Shown here: one piece after another, positions 1 to 9,217 of the stretch
Layout: the number at the start of each line of letters is the position of its first letter
Numbering within the stretch: position 1 is the stretch's first letter
NCBI GenBank assembly: GCA_963784995.1
Contig: CAWATZ010000012.1
Span: forward strand, 372,001-436,000
Reading direction: 5' to 3'
DNA: 64,000 nucleotides
Source: CAWATZ01 sp963784995
Lineage (GTDB): Bacteria > Planctomycetota > Planctomycetia > Gemmatales > Gemmataceae
Program-made: the position numbers and the translations under genes
The notes under the pieces: model-generated
The model's database searches: none
Told to the model about the DNA's origin: nothing
The model's input: only the letters and a program-made list of their open reading frames with translations

Positions 1-276
1 GTGATCCGGGCCGAGGTGGAGCAGGAGTTTGTCGGCAGGGTCGCGGTGGGGATGGCGGTCCGGGTCGAGGACGAGTTCGATCCGGAGAAATCCTGGCCGG
101 GCAAGGTCGAGCGCGTGGCCCGCTGGTTCTCCCAGCGCCGCTCCATCATGAATGAGCCGTCCGAGCTGAACGACGTCCGGACTGTGGAGTGTCTGATCAA
201 GCTGGATTCCGACCAGATGCCGTTGCGTCTGGGCCAGCGCGTGCGGGTGAAGATCGGGATGGGCAAGGCGGAGTAA
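1..276 (+). CDS. HlyD/RND-type membrane fusion protein, C-terminal end only
   Basis: The reading frame is open from the first base, so the gene starts upstream of the window and only the last 91 residues are seen. They look like the C-terminal beta-barrel of an HlyD-family periplasmic adaptor: a hydrophilic stretch with VGMAVRVEDEFDP, then MPLRLGQRVRVKIGMGK before the stop. Such adaptors link an inner-membrane ABC or RND pump to an outer-membrane channel; the pump and channel genes are not in view. The GTG at base 1 is an internal codon, not a start. The TAA stop lies two bases before a 31-bp palindromic repeat. The assignment rests on the terminal domain alone, so the type of pump cannot be told. 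Confidence 0.6.
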   Translation: MIRAEVEQEFVGRVAVGMAVRVEDEFDPEKSWPGKVERVARWFSQRRSIMNEPSELNDVRTVECLIKLDSDQMPLRLGQRVRVKIGMGKAE

Positions 277-278
277 CC

Positions 279-349
279 GTAGGGTGGGCCGAGCGCAGCG
301 AGGCCCACCGCCAACCCCGGTGGGCCTCGCTGCGCTCGGCCCACCCTAC
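279..349. repeat. Perfect 31-bp inverted repeat, copy 1
   Basis: Arms at 279-309 and 319-349 are exact reverse complements around a 9-base loop. The arm begins GTAGGGTGGGCCGAGCGCAG. The same arms recur at 63207-63277 with a different loop. It sits between convergent genes, where it could act as a bidirectional terminator, and it contains the TAG stop of the gene on its right (346-348). Confidence 0.9.
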
Positions 350-3301
350 CTGCAACTCACGAGATAATCCAGCAAATCCGCAGCCTCCTGCGCCGTCAGG
401 TGCGCCAGCATCCCCGCCGGCATCAGCGACACTCGCGACGGCTGGAACTGCTCGACGTCCTTGTTCGGTACGACCACTTCCTTGTTCTGGGCATCGCGGA
501 GGACCACTTCCTTTGCGTCCCGCCGCACCAGCAATCCCGTGAGCGACTTCCCCTGAGCCGTCACGACCAGGTACGCCGTGAATGCCGGCTCGATCTTGAC
601 CGACGGCTCCAGGATGCTTTCCAGCAGCTCCTCCCGTTTCCGCTGTTTGCCGATCAGGGTCAGCTCCGGGCCGAGGTTGATCCCCTTGTCGCCGATCTTG
701 TGGCAGTCGGCGCACTTGTTCGCGGTAGCCCAGAACAGGGCCTTGCCCCGGCCGGCGTCGCCGGTCCGCGACAGGATCGCCGATGGCCGGGGATTGGGAC
801 CGAGCTTGCGCTCCTTGCCGTCAGAGGGCAGGTAACCCTCGAACAGGTCGCGTGTCGGTCCATACGGCAATTTCGCGGCCAGTGCCAGGAGTCGATCCCT
901 GTCGGCACGCGGCAGTTCCCCGCGTCCCAGCATCCGGGCCAATGCCAGCGCTTCTTCCGGTCGGGCAAGCTGCCGGGACAGCTCGGCGTCCGAAGAGAAT
1001 CTCAGGCTTCTGATCCAGTCGCCCACTAGCTTCAGCCCGGCCTCGTCCGGCAGTTCCGCCCCGATGTGCGGCATCCGATCCTTGCCGAACTTGGCCATCC
1101 GGTAATACAGGGTACTTCGCTCCGGATGTCCCGGAGCGATGATGCGCGCCTCGGGCAGGCCGAAGTCGCCCCGCGCCGGTCGCACGTCCAGCACCTTCAG
1201 CGCGTCCAGTTTCTTGTCCGCGACCAGCTCCAGCAAGACGGTGCCGCCGCCGCCGAACCGATGGCAGTGGGCGCAGTTGACGTGCAGGTACGACCGCGCC
1301 CGCTGGTCCAGCGTCCCGGCTTCGGGCTGGAACGGATCGTACAGGCGCTCCTCCTTCGCCGCTGACGCGCTGTCGTAAGGCAGCTGCGGCTTGTCGTCCA
1401 GCGTCTTCCGCTGGATAAACCCGAGCTGCGAAAACCGTTCCAGTTGCTGGTCCCGGTTCAGCTGCCCGAGGCTGAACGCCAGCGCATAGCGGGGCCACTG
1501 GTTGTGGCACTGGATGCACTGCGTCCGGTTGAAGAAGGGCCAGACCATTTCGCGCTTGCCGCCCGGAACGCCACGGAGGGCGTTCCCTACCTTGTCGGCG
1601 ACTTGCAGGATCTTCTCTGACCCGGCCGCCGGGACAAGATCCGCTTCCGACTGATCGTCCCTCCAGGCGTAGCTGTAAGCCCTCCAGTCCAGCCCATCGA
1701 AGTGCAGCAGCTGCGTTTCGACGTACCGGCCGCCCAGCGACAGCGTCTTGACCAGCACGGCGTCCCTGGGAAAGTGCATCCGGAACTTGTGCCAGTACAC
1801 CTGGCTGGGGATGATCTTGCCCTCGCCGGGATAGACGGTGACGCTGGAGGTCCCGGGCAAGGCGACCCAGTGCTGGGCAGTCGCTCCGTCCTGCCACTGG
1901 TGGACTATCTGGAACGGCTCGACGCCCGGGGCCGGCTTCTGCTCTTTCACGGAGGCGAACAGTCCGGTGTCCGAGAGTGTGGTCGGGAAATGCTTGTTCT
2001 GGCCCTGGTCCTTGTTCCGCTCCAGGGTATGCACCGTGCCGGTGTCGTAGTCGAGGAAGTACAGTTCGCCGGCGTTGTCCTCGCCAAAGGCCACCACGCG
2101 GCACGGTCGGCCGGGTGATCTCATCCATTGATTTGAGCCGGCCGGCCTCGAAGCGGGCGGCCCAGAGGCGGCGAAACTCCCAGTCGCCGAAGACGTAGGC
2201 CCCCTCCAGTTCGGGGAGCTTCTTGCCGTGGTAGACGTAGCCGCCGGTGACGCTGGCCGCGATGGAGTGCGGCAGCTCGATCAGGGGCGGCCGGATCGGC
2301 GTCGGCCCCGGCGGCTGATCCGGCTTGATCGGCTGGCGGGCCTCGGTGATGCTCCAGCCGTAGTTGCCGCCCTTCTCGATCTTGTGGACCATCTCCCACA
2401 ATTCCCAGCCGACGTCGCCGACCAGCAGGTCGCCGGTCTTGCGGTCGAAGCTCATGCGCCACGGGTTGCGGAAACCATACGCCCACACCTCGGGCCGGGC
2501 ACCCTTCAGGTCCACGAAGGGGTTGTCCTTCGGCACCGCGTAGTTCTTGCCGGGGTCCTTGCGATCCACGTCAATGCGCAGGATCGACGAGGACAGGTCC
2601 GAGATGTCCTGCCCGGTGTTGAGCGGGTCCGGCGGGTTGGGCGGCCGGGCGTCCCCCGTGGAGACGTACAGGTAACCGTCCGGCCCGAAGTGCATGTCGC
2701 AGCCGTTGTGCCCACCCTGGAGGAAGGTGAGGACAAGCTCCTCGCTCTCCGGGTCGATCCGCGGCGGATCGGTCTTCGTCATTCGGAAGCGTGAGATCCG
2801 GGAGCCATCGGGATTGTTGCCCTTGCCGTTCAGGGACAGGGTGTAGCAAATGAAGCAGAGGCGGTTCTGCTCGAACTTCGGATGGAAGGCCAGGGCGTAG
2901 AGGATGTCGAAGCGCGTGTCCTTGGGCCGCGGATGCCGCTTGCTGGGCTCCTTCTGCACGTCGATGACCAGCTCCGGTTTGGCGTCGGGCTTGCTGGCGA
3001 GGGAGTACAGGGCCCCGTGCTGCTCGCCGACGAAGAGGCGATCGATGCCGGGGGCGTGGGCCAGGAGCAGTGGATGCTTGAAGGTGGCGTTGGGGAAGAC
3101 GCGCGCCGCCGTGAACGGCGGCGGCGGCTCGGGCGAGCCGACCACGCGGGAGGTCTTCCAGGGGACGCGGACCGGGGGTGCGTCCGCGGCTTTGGGGGCT
3201 GGGTCCGGGTAGCCGTGCAGCGGCGGCACGGAGGGCCGGGTGGTGAGCCAGAGGCAGGCGGCCAGGACGAACAAGGCGAAGGCGGTCGCGAAGGATTTCA
3301 T
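346..3301 (-). CDS. PQQ-type sugar dehydrogenase fused to multi-heme cytochrome c (frameshifted)
   Basis: The gene is read in two pieces. 3301 to about 2105 encodes a signal peptide (MKSFATAFALFVLAACLWLT) and a glucose/sorbosone-dehydrogenase-like beta-propeller with GGHNGCDMHFGPDGYLYVSTGD and YGFRNPWRMSFD. About 2103 to 346 continues with RVVAFGEDNAGELYFLDYDTG, the end of the propeller, then a cytochrome region with three CxxCH heme sites (CIQCH, CAHCH, CADCH). The frame changes by one base near 2095-2110. This propeller-plus-heme layout is common in planctomycetes and implies a periplasmic sugar or alcohol oxidase passing electrons to heme c; the substrate is unknown. An 8-bp-arm palindrome (1565-1586) is read in frame as a short Gly-rich peptide. 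The TAG stop comes from the neighbouring repeat. Either a true pseudogene or one sequence error. Confidence 0.75.
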
Positions 3302-3412
3302 GCGTGGTCCGGTTCCATCTCGGCGTGGGTGGAGGAGTAACGGCACCCTGATAGTCTACCGGGAGCGGCGGCCGTCGCAAGAGTCAGTGTGGACGCAGCG
3401 TGTATCACTCCT

Positions 3413-3476
3413 CCACAAGCCCGAAGCGCCAGCGCCGGGACAGCCCTATCCCGGCGCTGGCGCTTCGGGCTTGTGG
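3413..3476. repeat. 28-bp perfect inverted repeat
   Basis: Arms 3413-3440 and 3449-3476 pair exactly around an 8-base loop. Seventeen bases of the right arm (CGCTGGCGCTTCGGGCT, 3455-3471) recur at 32285-32301, so this belongs to a dispersed family. It lies between the sugar dehydrogenase start and the next minus-strand gene end, where it could terminate transcription. Confidence 0.85.
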
Positions 3477-3485
3477 CAAAGGCGT

Positions 3486-3980
3486 TTACAGGTCGGCCAA
3501 CGTTTCCTGAAGAGAGAGCCCCCTGCCTGTGCCGGCAGGGATCCGGGACGGATCGAGTGGAGGCCAGGGTTGCTCCAGATCCGCAAGCAGAGCCTGGGTT
3601 TTCTCTCGAATCGTGTCGATCTGCTTTACCTGGTCCGGCAAGCGCTGCAGGTCCGCCTGGTTCAGATCAAGCCGGGGCGGCAGCCGGCTTGCGGTTTCCA
3701 GGACAAGGCGCATCGCCGTCAGGGCCAGGTCCGTCGTGGCCAGGAAGTCGCGGAGGGTCGCGGCCAGCTCTCGGCTCTCCATGCCGCAGGTCAAGCGCTC
3801 AAGCAGGCAGCCCCACAACTGGACCTGCAAGGGAGCCGCGAAGGCGCAAGCGTCGAGCATCTCCTTGACGTCGTGGTCGGTCGGGTCGGTGGTCCGAGCC
3901 TGGACGGCTTCCCAGAGCTGGCGCAAGCAGAGGTTGCCCACCTGGGGCACGATCGTTCCGTACGTGGTGGTCAATGGCAT
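3486..3980 (-). CDS. Hypothetical protein, 164 aa, helical
   Basis: I do not recognise this protein. The ATG at 3980 is preceded by a strong GGAGGG ribosome site about seven bases away, so it is probably real. The sequence is mostly helical, with Leu- and Ala-rich segments (WEAVQARTTDP, LVLETASRLPPRLDLNQ), no signal peptide, no membrane segment and no obvious catalytic motif. It stands alone between a palindrome and a TIGR02996 gene on the same strand. Confidence 0.6.
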   Translation of the reverse strand: MPLTTTYGTIVPQVGNLCLRQLWEAVQARTTDPTDHDVKEMLDACAFAAPLQVQLWGCLLERLTCGMESRELAATLRDFLATTDLALTAMRLVLETASRLPPRLDLNQADLQRLPDQVKQIDTIREKTQALLADLEQPWPPLDPSRIPAGTGRGLSLQETLADL

Positions 3981-4259
3981 GACGATCCCTCCTCACACAA
4001 GACAAGTAACTCTCCGAGCGGACCGGCCTCGGCAGATACTTGAATCACGATTCCAGCATACCAGAATAGGGAGGAAGAAGACAGTTGACGCACTCCCGCT
4101 CTTTGTGGCTCACTCCCTGGTTTCCTGCGGCGGTTGCTCCCTGGTGCCAATCAGAAGACGACAGGCAGCGTGTTCAGCCCCCCGCATGTTGAGATTGTCG
4201 CGGTACGTCAGGCGTTCTCTCCCCTTCTCCTTCGGAATGCTTGGCCTTGCTCGGCCAGT

Positions 4260-5300
4260 TTACTCCTCCCACCACGAGTGATAATAGGGCCGCGCCGGGA
4301 ACTCCTGCTTGATGTCCAGAGCGTTAGGACCGAACCGCCCCCGGGCTTGCTCCCTGACGGCATCGGTGTCCTTGTTCTCGATACTGATCCAGACGCCACC
4401 GACCCGCGCCCCGGCCAGGAACAGGCGCTTGAGGTTCGGAAAGGCGCTTCTGGACAGGAGTTCTTGCCAGGCATCCTGATCGATGGAGCAGTGCTGCAAC
4501 TCCAGGACTTCGAGGTTGTCCGCGAAAGCTGCACGGGTGAACGCCCGAATGCGGGCACTGTCAAAGGCCGTGCTCAGGATGCTGAGCCGTCGCAGGTTGG
4601 CGAGGGAGGGAGATTTCGCAACGGTTGACAGGACGCTCGGGTGCAGGTCGGTGATGTAGTCGGACAGCAGCAGGCTGGTGAGGTTGGTCAACACCGGCGA
4701 CTTCAGAATGGCGCACAGCGTCCGCGGACGGAACCAGGAGCCATCGCGCGGGCCTTCCAGATCGAGATAGGTCAATCCGGCCAGGTGCGGCGAGTGGAGC
4801 AGTTTTCGATAAACCGCCCCCTCCTTGTGCAGAAACCCATTGCGCACCCCAAACTCGCGGAGGCGCGTCATGAACGGTGCGGCCGGTAAGAGTACCTCGG
4901 GATTGCCGAACTGCTGGAAAAGGAAGATCCCTCGCAGAGGAGTTCCCTCGATCAGTTGACGGAACAGCGGCACGAAGCGGTCGCCCATACCCTCAGTGCG
5001 GACAACCGCGCTCTCCAGAAACCCGCGGCGGAAGGTCCACCAGGTGATCAACTCACGGAACGGCTCAGCCCAGGACTTGGCGTACACCTTCAGCAGCGCT
5101 TGTTCGCGGCTGGTCAAGGCCGGGCGCTCGGGTGCATCATCAGGAAGATTGGCGAGTTGGCACTGAATGCGAATGAACTCGGCCCGGTCATGGTTCTGCG
5201 GTGTCTCCGTTTCGTCAAGCCAGTCGGCGAAGACAAGGCGATGCGAATCGTTGTCTGGATCTTCGATGATCGCTTGCAGGAAGGCCTGCTCCAGTGACAT
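4260..5300 (-). CDS. TIGR02996 domain protein with leucine-rich repeats
   Basis: Residues 1-45 match the planctomycete-specific TIGR02996 module (FLQAIIEDPDNDSHRLVFADWLDE, then RAEFIRIQCQLANL), which usually heads repeat-containing proteins of unknown role. From about residue 150 there are leucine-rich repeats such as LAGLTYLDLEG, LTNLTSLLLSDY, LANLRRLSILST and FPNLKRLFLAGARV. No signal peptide is seen, so a cytoplasmic protein-interaction role is likely. The ATG at 5300 is chosen because the TIGR02996 module starts at once (MSLEQAFLQA). Single-copy here, no operon partner. Confidence 0.85.
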   Translation of the reverse strand: MSLEQAFLQAIIEDPDNDSHRLVFADWLDETETPQNHDRAEFIRIQCQLANLPDDAPERPALTSREQALLKVYAKSWAEPFRELITWWTFRRGFLESAVVRTEGMGDRFVPLFRQLIEGTPLRGIFLFQQFGNPEVLLPAAPFMTRLREFGVRNGFLHKEGAVYRKLLHSPHLAGLTYLDLEGPRDGSWFRPRTLCAILKSPVLTNLTSLLLSDYITDLHPSVLSTVAKSPSLANLRRLSILSTAFDSARIRAFTRAAFADNLEVLELQHCSIDQDAWQELLSRSAFPNLKRLFLAGARVGGVWISIENKDTDAVREQARGRFGPNALDIKQEFPARPYYHSWWEE

Positions 5301-5470
5301 GGACCTGCCTCAGAAACGAAACAACGAAACGGAACGGAACGAACGTAACGGGGCTGCATCTCAAGAAGGCGAAATCGAACACAGCATCATTGAGATGCGG
5401 CTTCCTTCTCCCGAGTGGCTCCTGTTCCCGCTCGATGAGCATGCCAACCAGGCAAGCTAATCTCAGAGCT

Positions 5471-5743
5471 TCACAGTCTGACAGGCGGCGGTGTTTCGTA
5501 GGCGGTGACCGGATAGGCCCTGGCCGGGCACTCCCCAATTTCTTCCCAGACGACCGCGATGTGCCTGCCCGTGCCAGTCCACCCGAACGTAATAAGCCGA
5601 CCCGACGAGTGACTGAAGGCCCTGTCGTTCTCGGGCTCTCCGAGTACGTCCTCGACCTCTTGGCGAGTGACGCCGTGCTTCGCGACGTGGGCGAGGTTGC
5701 TGTTGGGATCGTCTTCGTCGTCCCAGATCACAAAGACTTCCAA
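5471..5743 (-). CDS. Small BrnT/DUF4258-like protein
   Basis: About 90 residues in the pattern VIWDDEDDPNSNLAHVAKHGV, TRQEVEDVL, RLITFGWTGTGRHIAVVWEE and AYPVTAYE. This resembles the small RelE-fold proteins of the BrnT and DUF4258 type, in which an N-terminal 'NxxHVxKHGV'-like helix and a C-terminal 'ITA' strand are typical. The likely start is TTG at 5743 behind a GGAAAAGG-like site; GTG at 5731 is the alternative. Longer open frames upstream run into a dispersed repeat and are not believed. If it is a toxin, its antitoxin is not evident: the bases downstream on the same strand (5300-5470) hold no clear ribbon-helix-helix gene. Confidence 0.5.
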   Translation of the reverse strand: MEVFVIWDDEDDPNSNLAHVAKHGVTRQEVEDVLGEPENDRAFSHSSGRLITFGWTGTGRHIAVVWEEIGECPARAYPVTAYETPPPVRL

Positions 5744-5832
5744 AGCGCCGCCTTTTCCCCCGGCGCAACTTCTCTGTCCCTGCTTTGTAAGCCAGACCAA
5801 GGATGCGGTCAAGAGGGGAGTGGTCCGAGCCC

Positions 5833-5875
5833 CTTGCCCGAATACCCTGGCAGGTGGCGGGCAGACAGGAAAATG
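5833..5875 (-). repeat. Dispersed repeat with core TGCCAGGGTATTCGGG, copy A
   Basis: A 43-base core read on the minus strand (starts CATTTTCCTGTCTGCC, ends with the core plus CAAG). Related copies lie at 39046-39088 and 56126-56168 on the plus strand. Similarity extends upstream, with a TCTGCCTGCCCTGCC block shared with copy B. The gene-free stretch 5744-6227 otherwise shows only this element and weak hairpins; open frames crossing it look spurious. Confidence 0.75.
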
Positions 5876-6227
5876 ACCCGCAAAGACGTCCGTCCGACAG
5901 CAAGGGGCACGGTCCGGCCTGTCGGACACCCCAATCGAATTGGCAGGCAGGGCAGGCAGAGAGGCACAGACCAGCCCGAGTCCCATGCGCCGCCCCGGCC
6001 ACGGTCGGAAAGGCCCGACCAGGTTCCCCCCGGCCGGTGAACCTCCGAAGAACGGCCGGCCTGTTCGATTTATTTGCTGAAACAATTGGGATCTTGCTCG
6101 CTTTCTCAACCCCGAAAGCGGACAATGACCTTGAGCGAATCCATTTGCTGGATTCCCAGCAAGACGAAAACGCTCTTCGCCTCGATCGCTCCTGGGATGG
6201 CGCAACCAACACCCGGAAGGAAGATTC

Positions 6228-6524
6228 ATGGTCAAGTGGCAGTACCTGGTGGAGGACATTTACGAAGATTGCACTTTCATCCCGGCGAAGGTCCCCGTCG
6301 GCCGGCTGATGACCGTGGCGGAGAGGGCGGAGAGTTACAACCTGTTTGCCCTGGGCAAGAAGGCCGTGAAGTCCTGGAACATGATTGAGTATCTGCAAGC
6401 GCGGGGCAAACAAGGCTGGGAGCTGGTCCAGGCCCAGCGGCTGACCACCGGCAACGAGTACGAGCCGAGTTACTGGAAATGCTTCTTGAAACGGCCCGTC
6501 CCGCCTGCGGAGCCCGCGGAATGA
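6228..6524 (+). CDS. Hypothetical protein, DUF4177-like
   Basis: A 98-aa cytoplasmic protein beginning MVKWQYLVEDIYED and containing IEYLQARGKQGWELVQAQR. A short N-terminal strand followed by 'L..RGKQGWELV' is the usual pattern of DUF4177-type small proteins of unknown function. The ATG at 6228 follows a GGAAGGA site at good spacing. It stands alone, convergent with the esterase downstream, with a hairpin between them. No catalytic residues can be named. Confidence 0.65.
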   Translation: MVKWQYLVEDIYEDCTFIPAKVPVGRLMTVAERAESYNLFALGKKAVKSWNMIEYLQARGKQGWELVQAQRLTTGNEYEPSYWKCFLKRPVPPAEPAE

Positions 6525-6550
6525 AGAGGCGTCTCCCTGGCCCCGGCCGT

Positions 6551-6585
6551 CCCTGCCACAAGGGCTGCTCGCGCTTGTGGCAGGG
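6551..6585. terminator. Hairpin between convergent genes
   Basis: CCCTGCCACAAG (6551-6562) pairs perfectly with CTTGTGGCAGGG (6574-6585) across an 11-base loop. It lies 26 bases after one stop codon and 18 bases before the stop of the opposing gene. There is no T tract, so any terminator function is inferred. Confidence 0.5.
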
Positions 6586-6602
6586 ATGGCCAGATGATCG
6601 AT

Positions 6603-9095
6603 TCACTCTGCGCCGCTGCCCCGGTAAACGAACTCGCCCGACTTCAGCCCCCAGTCCGGTCCGAAGAACCCGGCCGCCCGCACTCCCTCCTGACCCTTCG
6701 ACAGCATGCTCGAATCCAGCACCAGGCAATCCGGATACCCCACGCCGGACACGAAGATCGGCCGGCGCTCCGTCAGCCGCAGTCCCGGTAGTCCCGTCCC
6801 TGAAATCGCGGCCACCAGGGCCCGGGTGCTGCCGGGCCGAGGTCGGACCAGGAAGCAGGCCAGGTCGTTGCCCTTCTCCTTGCGCTCGCCCAGCTGCACC
6901 TCGCCGCGCCGCACCTGCACCGGGCTGTCTTTGAGCAACCGGGTCCAGGCTCCGTTGCTCTGTTCGTGGCCATACAGGATCACGTTGCGGTCCGGTTCCC
7001 TGGTCGGATTGAAGTCCCTGTCAGCCACCACGTCCACCGAGCCGTTGCCGCGATACCAGAAGGTCTCGGCATCGTAGCGGGCCTTGGCGTAAGCCCAGGC
7101 ATTCTCCTCCGCGTTGCCCCGGGTGCCGTAGACCAGCTGCATCCGGTTCTGGAACGCTTCCTTGAATGGTCCGTAACGCTGCGGGCCTTTCCAGTCCGGC
7201 GACGGTCCGGCGTCCACGACCCAGCCATCGCCGGTGCGCCGCAGCCACAGGGCCGGCGTTTGGCCCGCCTCCTTGGGCCAGGGTTGCTCCGGCACCTTGA
7301 CCCCGTCCAGCTCCACCCGCACCGGCTCGCCGGGCTTCAGCGGCGTCAGATCGAAGCGCAGCCGGGCCACGTTTTCGGTGCTGCCGGTGAACAGCCGTTG
7401 CCGCGGATCGAGCCGCAGCTTCACCGAGCTGAGCAGGTACGGCCTGACCTGAGACTCGACAGTCACCCAGCGGGCCCGCGCGGAGATCCCTGGACTGACG
7501 GTGGCGAACTCCACTTGCCGGACGTCTTCCAGCCGGGGCAGCCTGCGCTGGGACAGGAAGTCGAACAGCGGCGGCCAATCGACACAAGCATTGCCCCACC
7601 AGTGGCCCGCTCCCGGACGCTCGCAGTAGGCGAAATCGGGGTGAAACGTCCCCAGCTCCTTGCGCATGATCCGGGCCTGGCTCACCGGCACGTTGTCGTC
7701 GGCGTCGCCGTGCAGGACGTAAACGCCGAGCATGGCGTAGTTTCGGGCGAGGCTCAGCGTATCGCTGGGGTTGGTGCAGCGCTGCAGCAGGGCCTGCAGC
7801 GGTGTGCTCGGCTGCGGCCGGCCGGCGCCGGTGTAGCTCCAGAAGCTGACCCAGCCCGCGCTGGGGGCGATGGCGGCGAACCGATCGGGATAATGGGCCC
7901 CCACCTGCCAGGCGCCGTGTCCGCCCATCGAATGGCCGGTCAGGTAGGTCCGCCGCGGATCGGTGTTCAGCTCCTTTTGAGTCAGCTCCAGCACCTCGAT
8001 GGCGTCGAGCCGGCCCCAGTCCTCCCAGTCAAAACCGTAAGGCCGGCGATTGGTCGGAGCGACAATGTGAATCCCTGGATGGGAGGAGTAAGCGTTGGCC
8101 TGGCCGATGGCCTCGACGGCGGCCCCGTGCAGGGTCAGCACCAGGGCGGGACGCTCCCCCTTGCCCTCGTCCTTGCCGGGCCGGACGGCGTAATACTGCA
8201 CGCTGCCATCAATCTGGCTGACAAAGGTGCGCCTGTACGTTTCGCCCTTGCTGGGAGTGCGGACTTGCAGCGTCAGGCTGGCCGAGTCGCGCACCGCTCT
8301 CTTGCCGTCCCGGTCGCTTTCCAGCTTCAGCTCGACCACCACCGGTCCGGTCGCGGGCAGGGGGCCGGCGGGAATGCGAAAGCCGACCTTGCGCGTGCTG
8401 AGCGGCCCCAGGGTCGGCACAGGCATCAGCAGCGATTTGATTTCACCCTTCAAGGTACTGCGGATGTGCAGGCCGGTCTGCGTTTCGGTGCTGGCGTTGA
8501 TCACCTGGACGGCGGCCCAGAGGGGCTCCTTGTCGTCGGGGAGCAGGTCGGGCAGCGTGCTGTCGCGTGTCTGGAGCAAGGCGGAGCCGGAGGGCGTTGT
8601 CAGCCGCGCGGACAGCTGACCGCGACCGCAGAGGAACAGCAGGTCGTTGACCCCGGCTCGCAGCTGGACCGGCTGGCAGACGGGGATGGTACTGTAAACG
8701 TCGCCGCCGCGCGGCTCGCCGTTGACGTAGCTCAGGGCGTGCCCGCTCGCCTCCAGCAGGAGGATGGCCGGTTGCGCAACCTTGACCGGCCAGTACAGAT
8801 AACCGCCGTTCAGCGCCGGGTGGCGAAGGTGCCCCTCTTTGGCCTGGACCGCTTCCCAGGCGGGACCGTCTCCCTCGCCGCGTTTCAGCCGATCGCCGGC
8901 CTGAGGCGCTTTCCACCGGCCGGAGACGATCTCCAGTTCCAGGCCGTCCTGCTGGATCACGCTCCGGCTGGCCCGGCCCGCGGGCCGGACCACCAGGCAG
9001 CGGTCCAGCTGGATTGCGGCCGGTTCCGCCGCGGACAGCGAAAGGACGGAGGTCAGCAGCGAGAGCATGAGCAGAGCGCGAGGCAGGGATCGCAT
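6603..9095 (-). CDS. Secreted prolyl-oligopeptidase-type esterase/hydrolase
   Basis: An 830-aa exported protein. The start MRSLPRALLMLSLLTSVLSL gives a clean signal peptide; a longer upstream frame lacks one and is rejected. The N-terminal half is beta-rich with no clear motif. The catalytic alpha/beta-hydrolase core lies in the middle: LVLTLHGAAVEA, then GHSMGGHGAWQ with the nucleophile Ser, HGDADDNVPVSQ with the acid Asp, and GAGHWWGNACVDW with the His. The C-terminal part is another beta-rich region. The family cleaves esters or peptides at the cell surface; the substrate is unknown, but carbohydrate esters are plausible. No operon partner. Confidence 0.8.
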   Translation of the reverse strand: MRSLPRALLMLSLLTSVLSLSAAEPAAIQLDRCLVVRPAGRASRSVIQQDGLELEIVSGRWKAPQAGDRLKRGEGDGPAWEAVQAKEGHLRHPALNGGYLYWPVKVAQPAILLLEASGHALSYVNGEPRGGDVYSTIPVCQPVQLRAGVNDLLFLCGRGQLSARLTTPSGSALLQTRDSTLPDLLPDDKEPLWAAVQVINASTETQTGLHIRSTLKGEIKSLLMPVPTLGPLSTRKVGFRIPAGPLPATGPVVVELKLESDRDGKRAVRDSASLTLQVRTPSKGETYRRTFVSQIDGSVQYYAVRPGKDEGKGERPALVLTLHGAAVEAIGQANAYSSHPGIHIVAPTNRRPYGFDWEDWGRLDAIEVLELTQKELNTDPRRTYLTGHSMGGHGAWQVGAHYPDRFAAIAPSAGWVSFWSYTGAGRPQPSTPLQALLQRCTNPSDTLSLARNYAMLGVYVLHGDADDNVPVSQARIMRKELGTFHPDFAYCERPGAGHWWGNACVDWPPLFDFLSQRRLPRLEDVRQVEFATVSPGISARARWVTVESQVRPYLLSSVKLRLDPRQRLFTGSTENVARLRFDLTPLKPGEPVRVELDGVKVPEQPWPKEAGQTPALWLRRTGDGWVVDAGPSPDWKGPQRYGPFKEAFQNRMQLVYGTRGNAEENAWAYAKARYDAETFWYRGNGSVDVVADRDFNPTREPDRNVILYGHEQSNGAWTRLLKDSPVQVRRGEVQLGERKEKGNDLACFLVRPRPGSTRALVAAISGTGLPGLRLTERRPIFVSGVGYPDCLVLDSSMLSKGQEGVRAAGFFGPDWGLKSGEFVYRGSGAE

Positions 9096-9139
9096 GAGGT
9101 TGCCCTGGGTTGGATGCGTGTTCCAGGAAGAGGACAGCA

Positions 9140-9187
9140 AAGCGGCGCGGCGGAGCGCAGGCCAAACCGCGCTCTGCTGCGCCGCTC
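9140..9187. repeat. Imperfect GC-rich hairpin
   Basis: 9140-9158 and 9169-9187 are 19-base arms with two mismatches and a 10-base loop. It sits between the end of the DUF1559 gene and the start of the esterase gene, both on the minus strand, where a terminator or processing hairpin would fit. Confidence 0.45.
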
Positions 9188-9217
9188 TCTGCAAGAATAC
9201 GGCGATGCCTGCTCGCG

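Noticed and set aside
400..3340. Plus-strand open frames opposite the sugar dehydrogenase gene
   Set aside because: They are antisense shadows of a gene with signal peptide, heme motifs and propeller sequence.
5744..6413. Long minus-strand open frames upstream of the BrnT-like gene
   Set aside because: They run through the dispersed repeat, lack ribosome sites and show Arg/Pro-rich composition typical of shadow frames.
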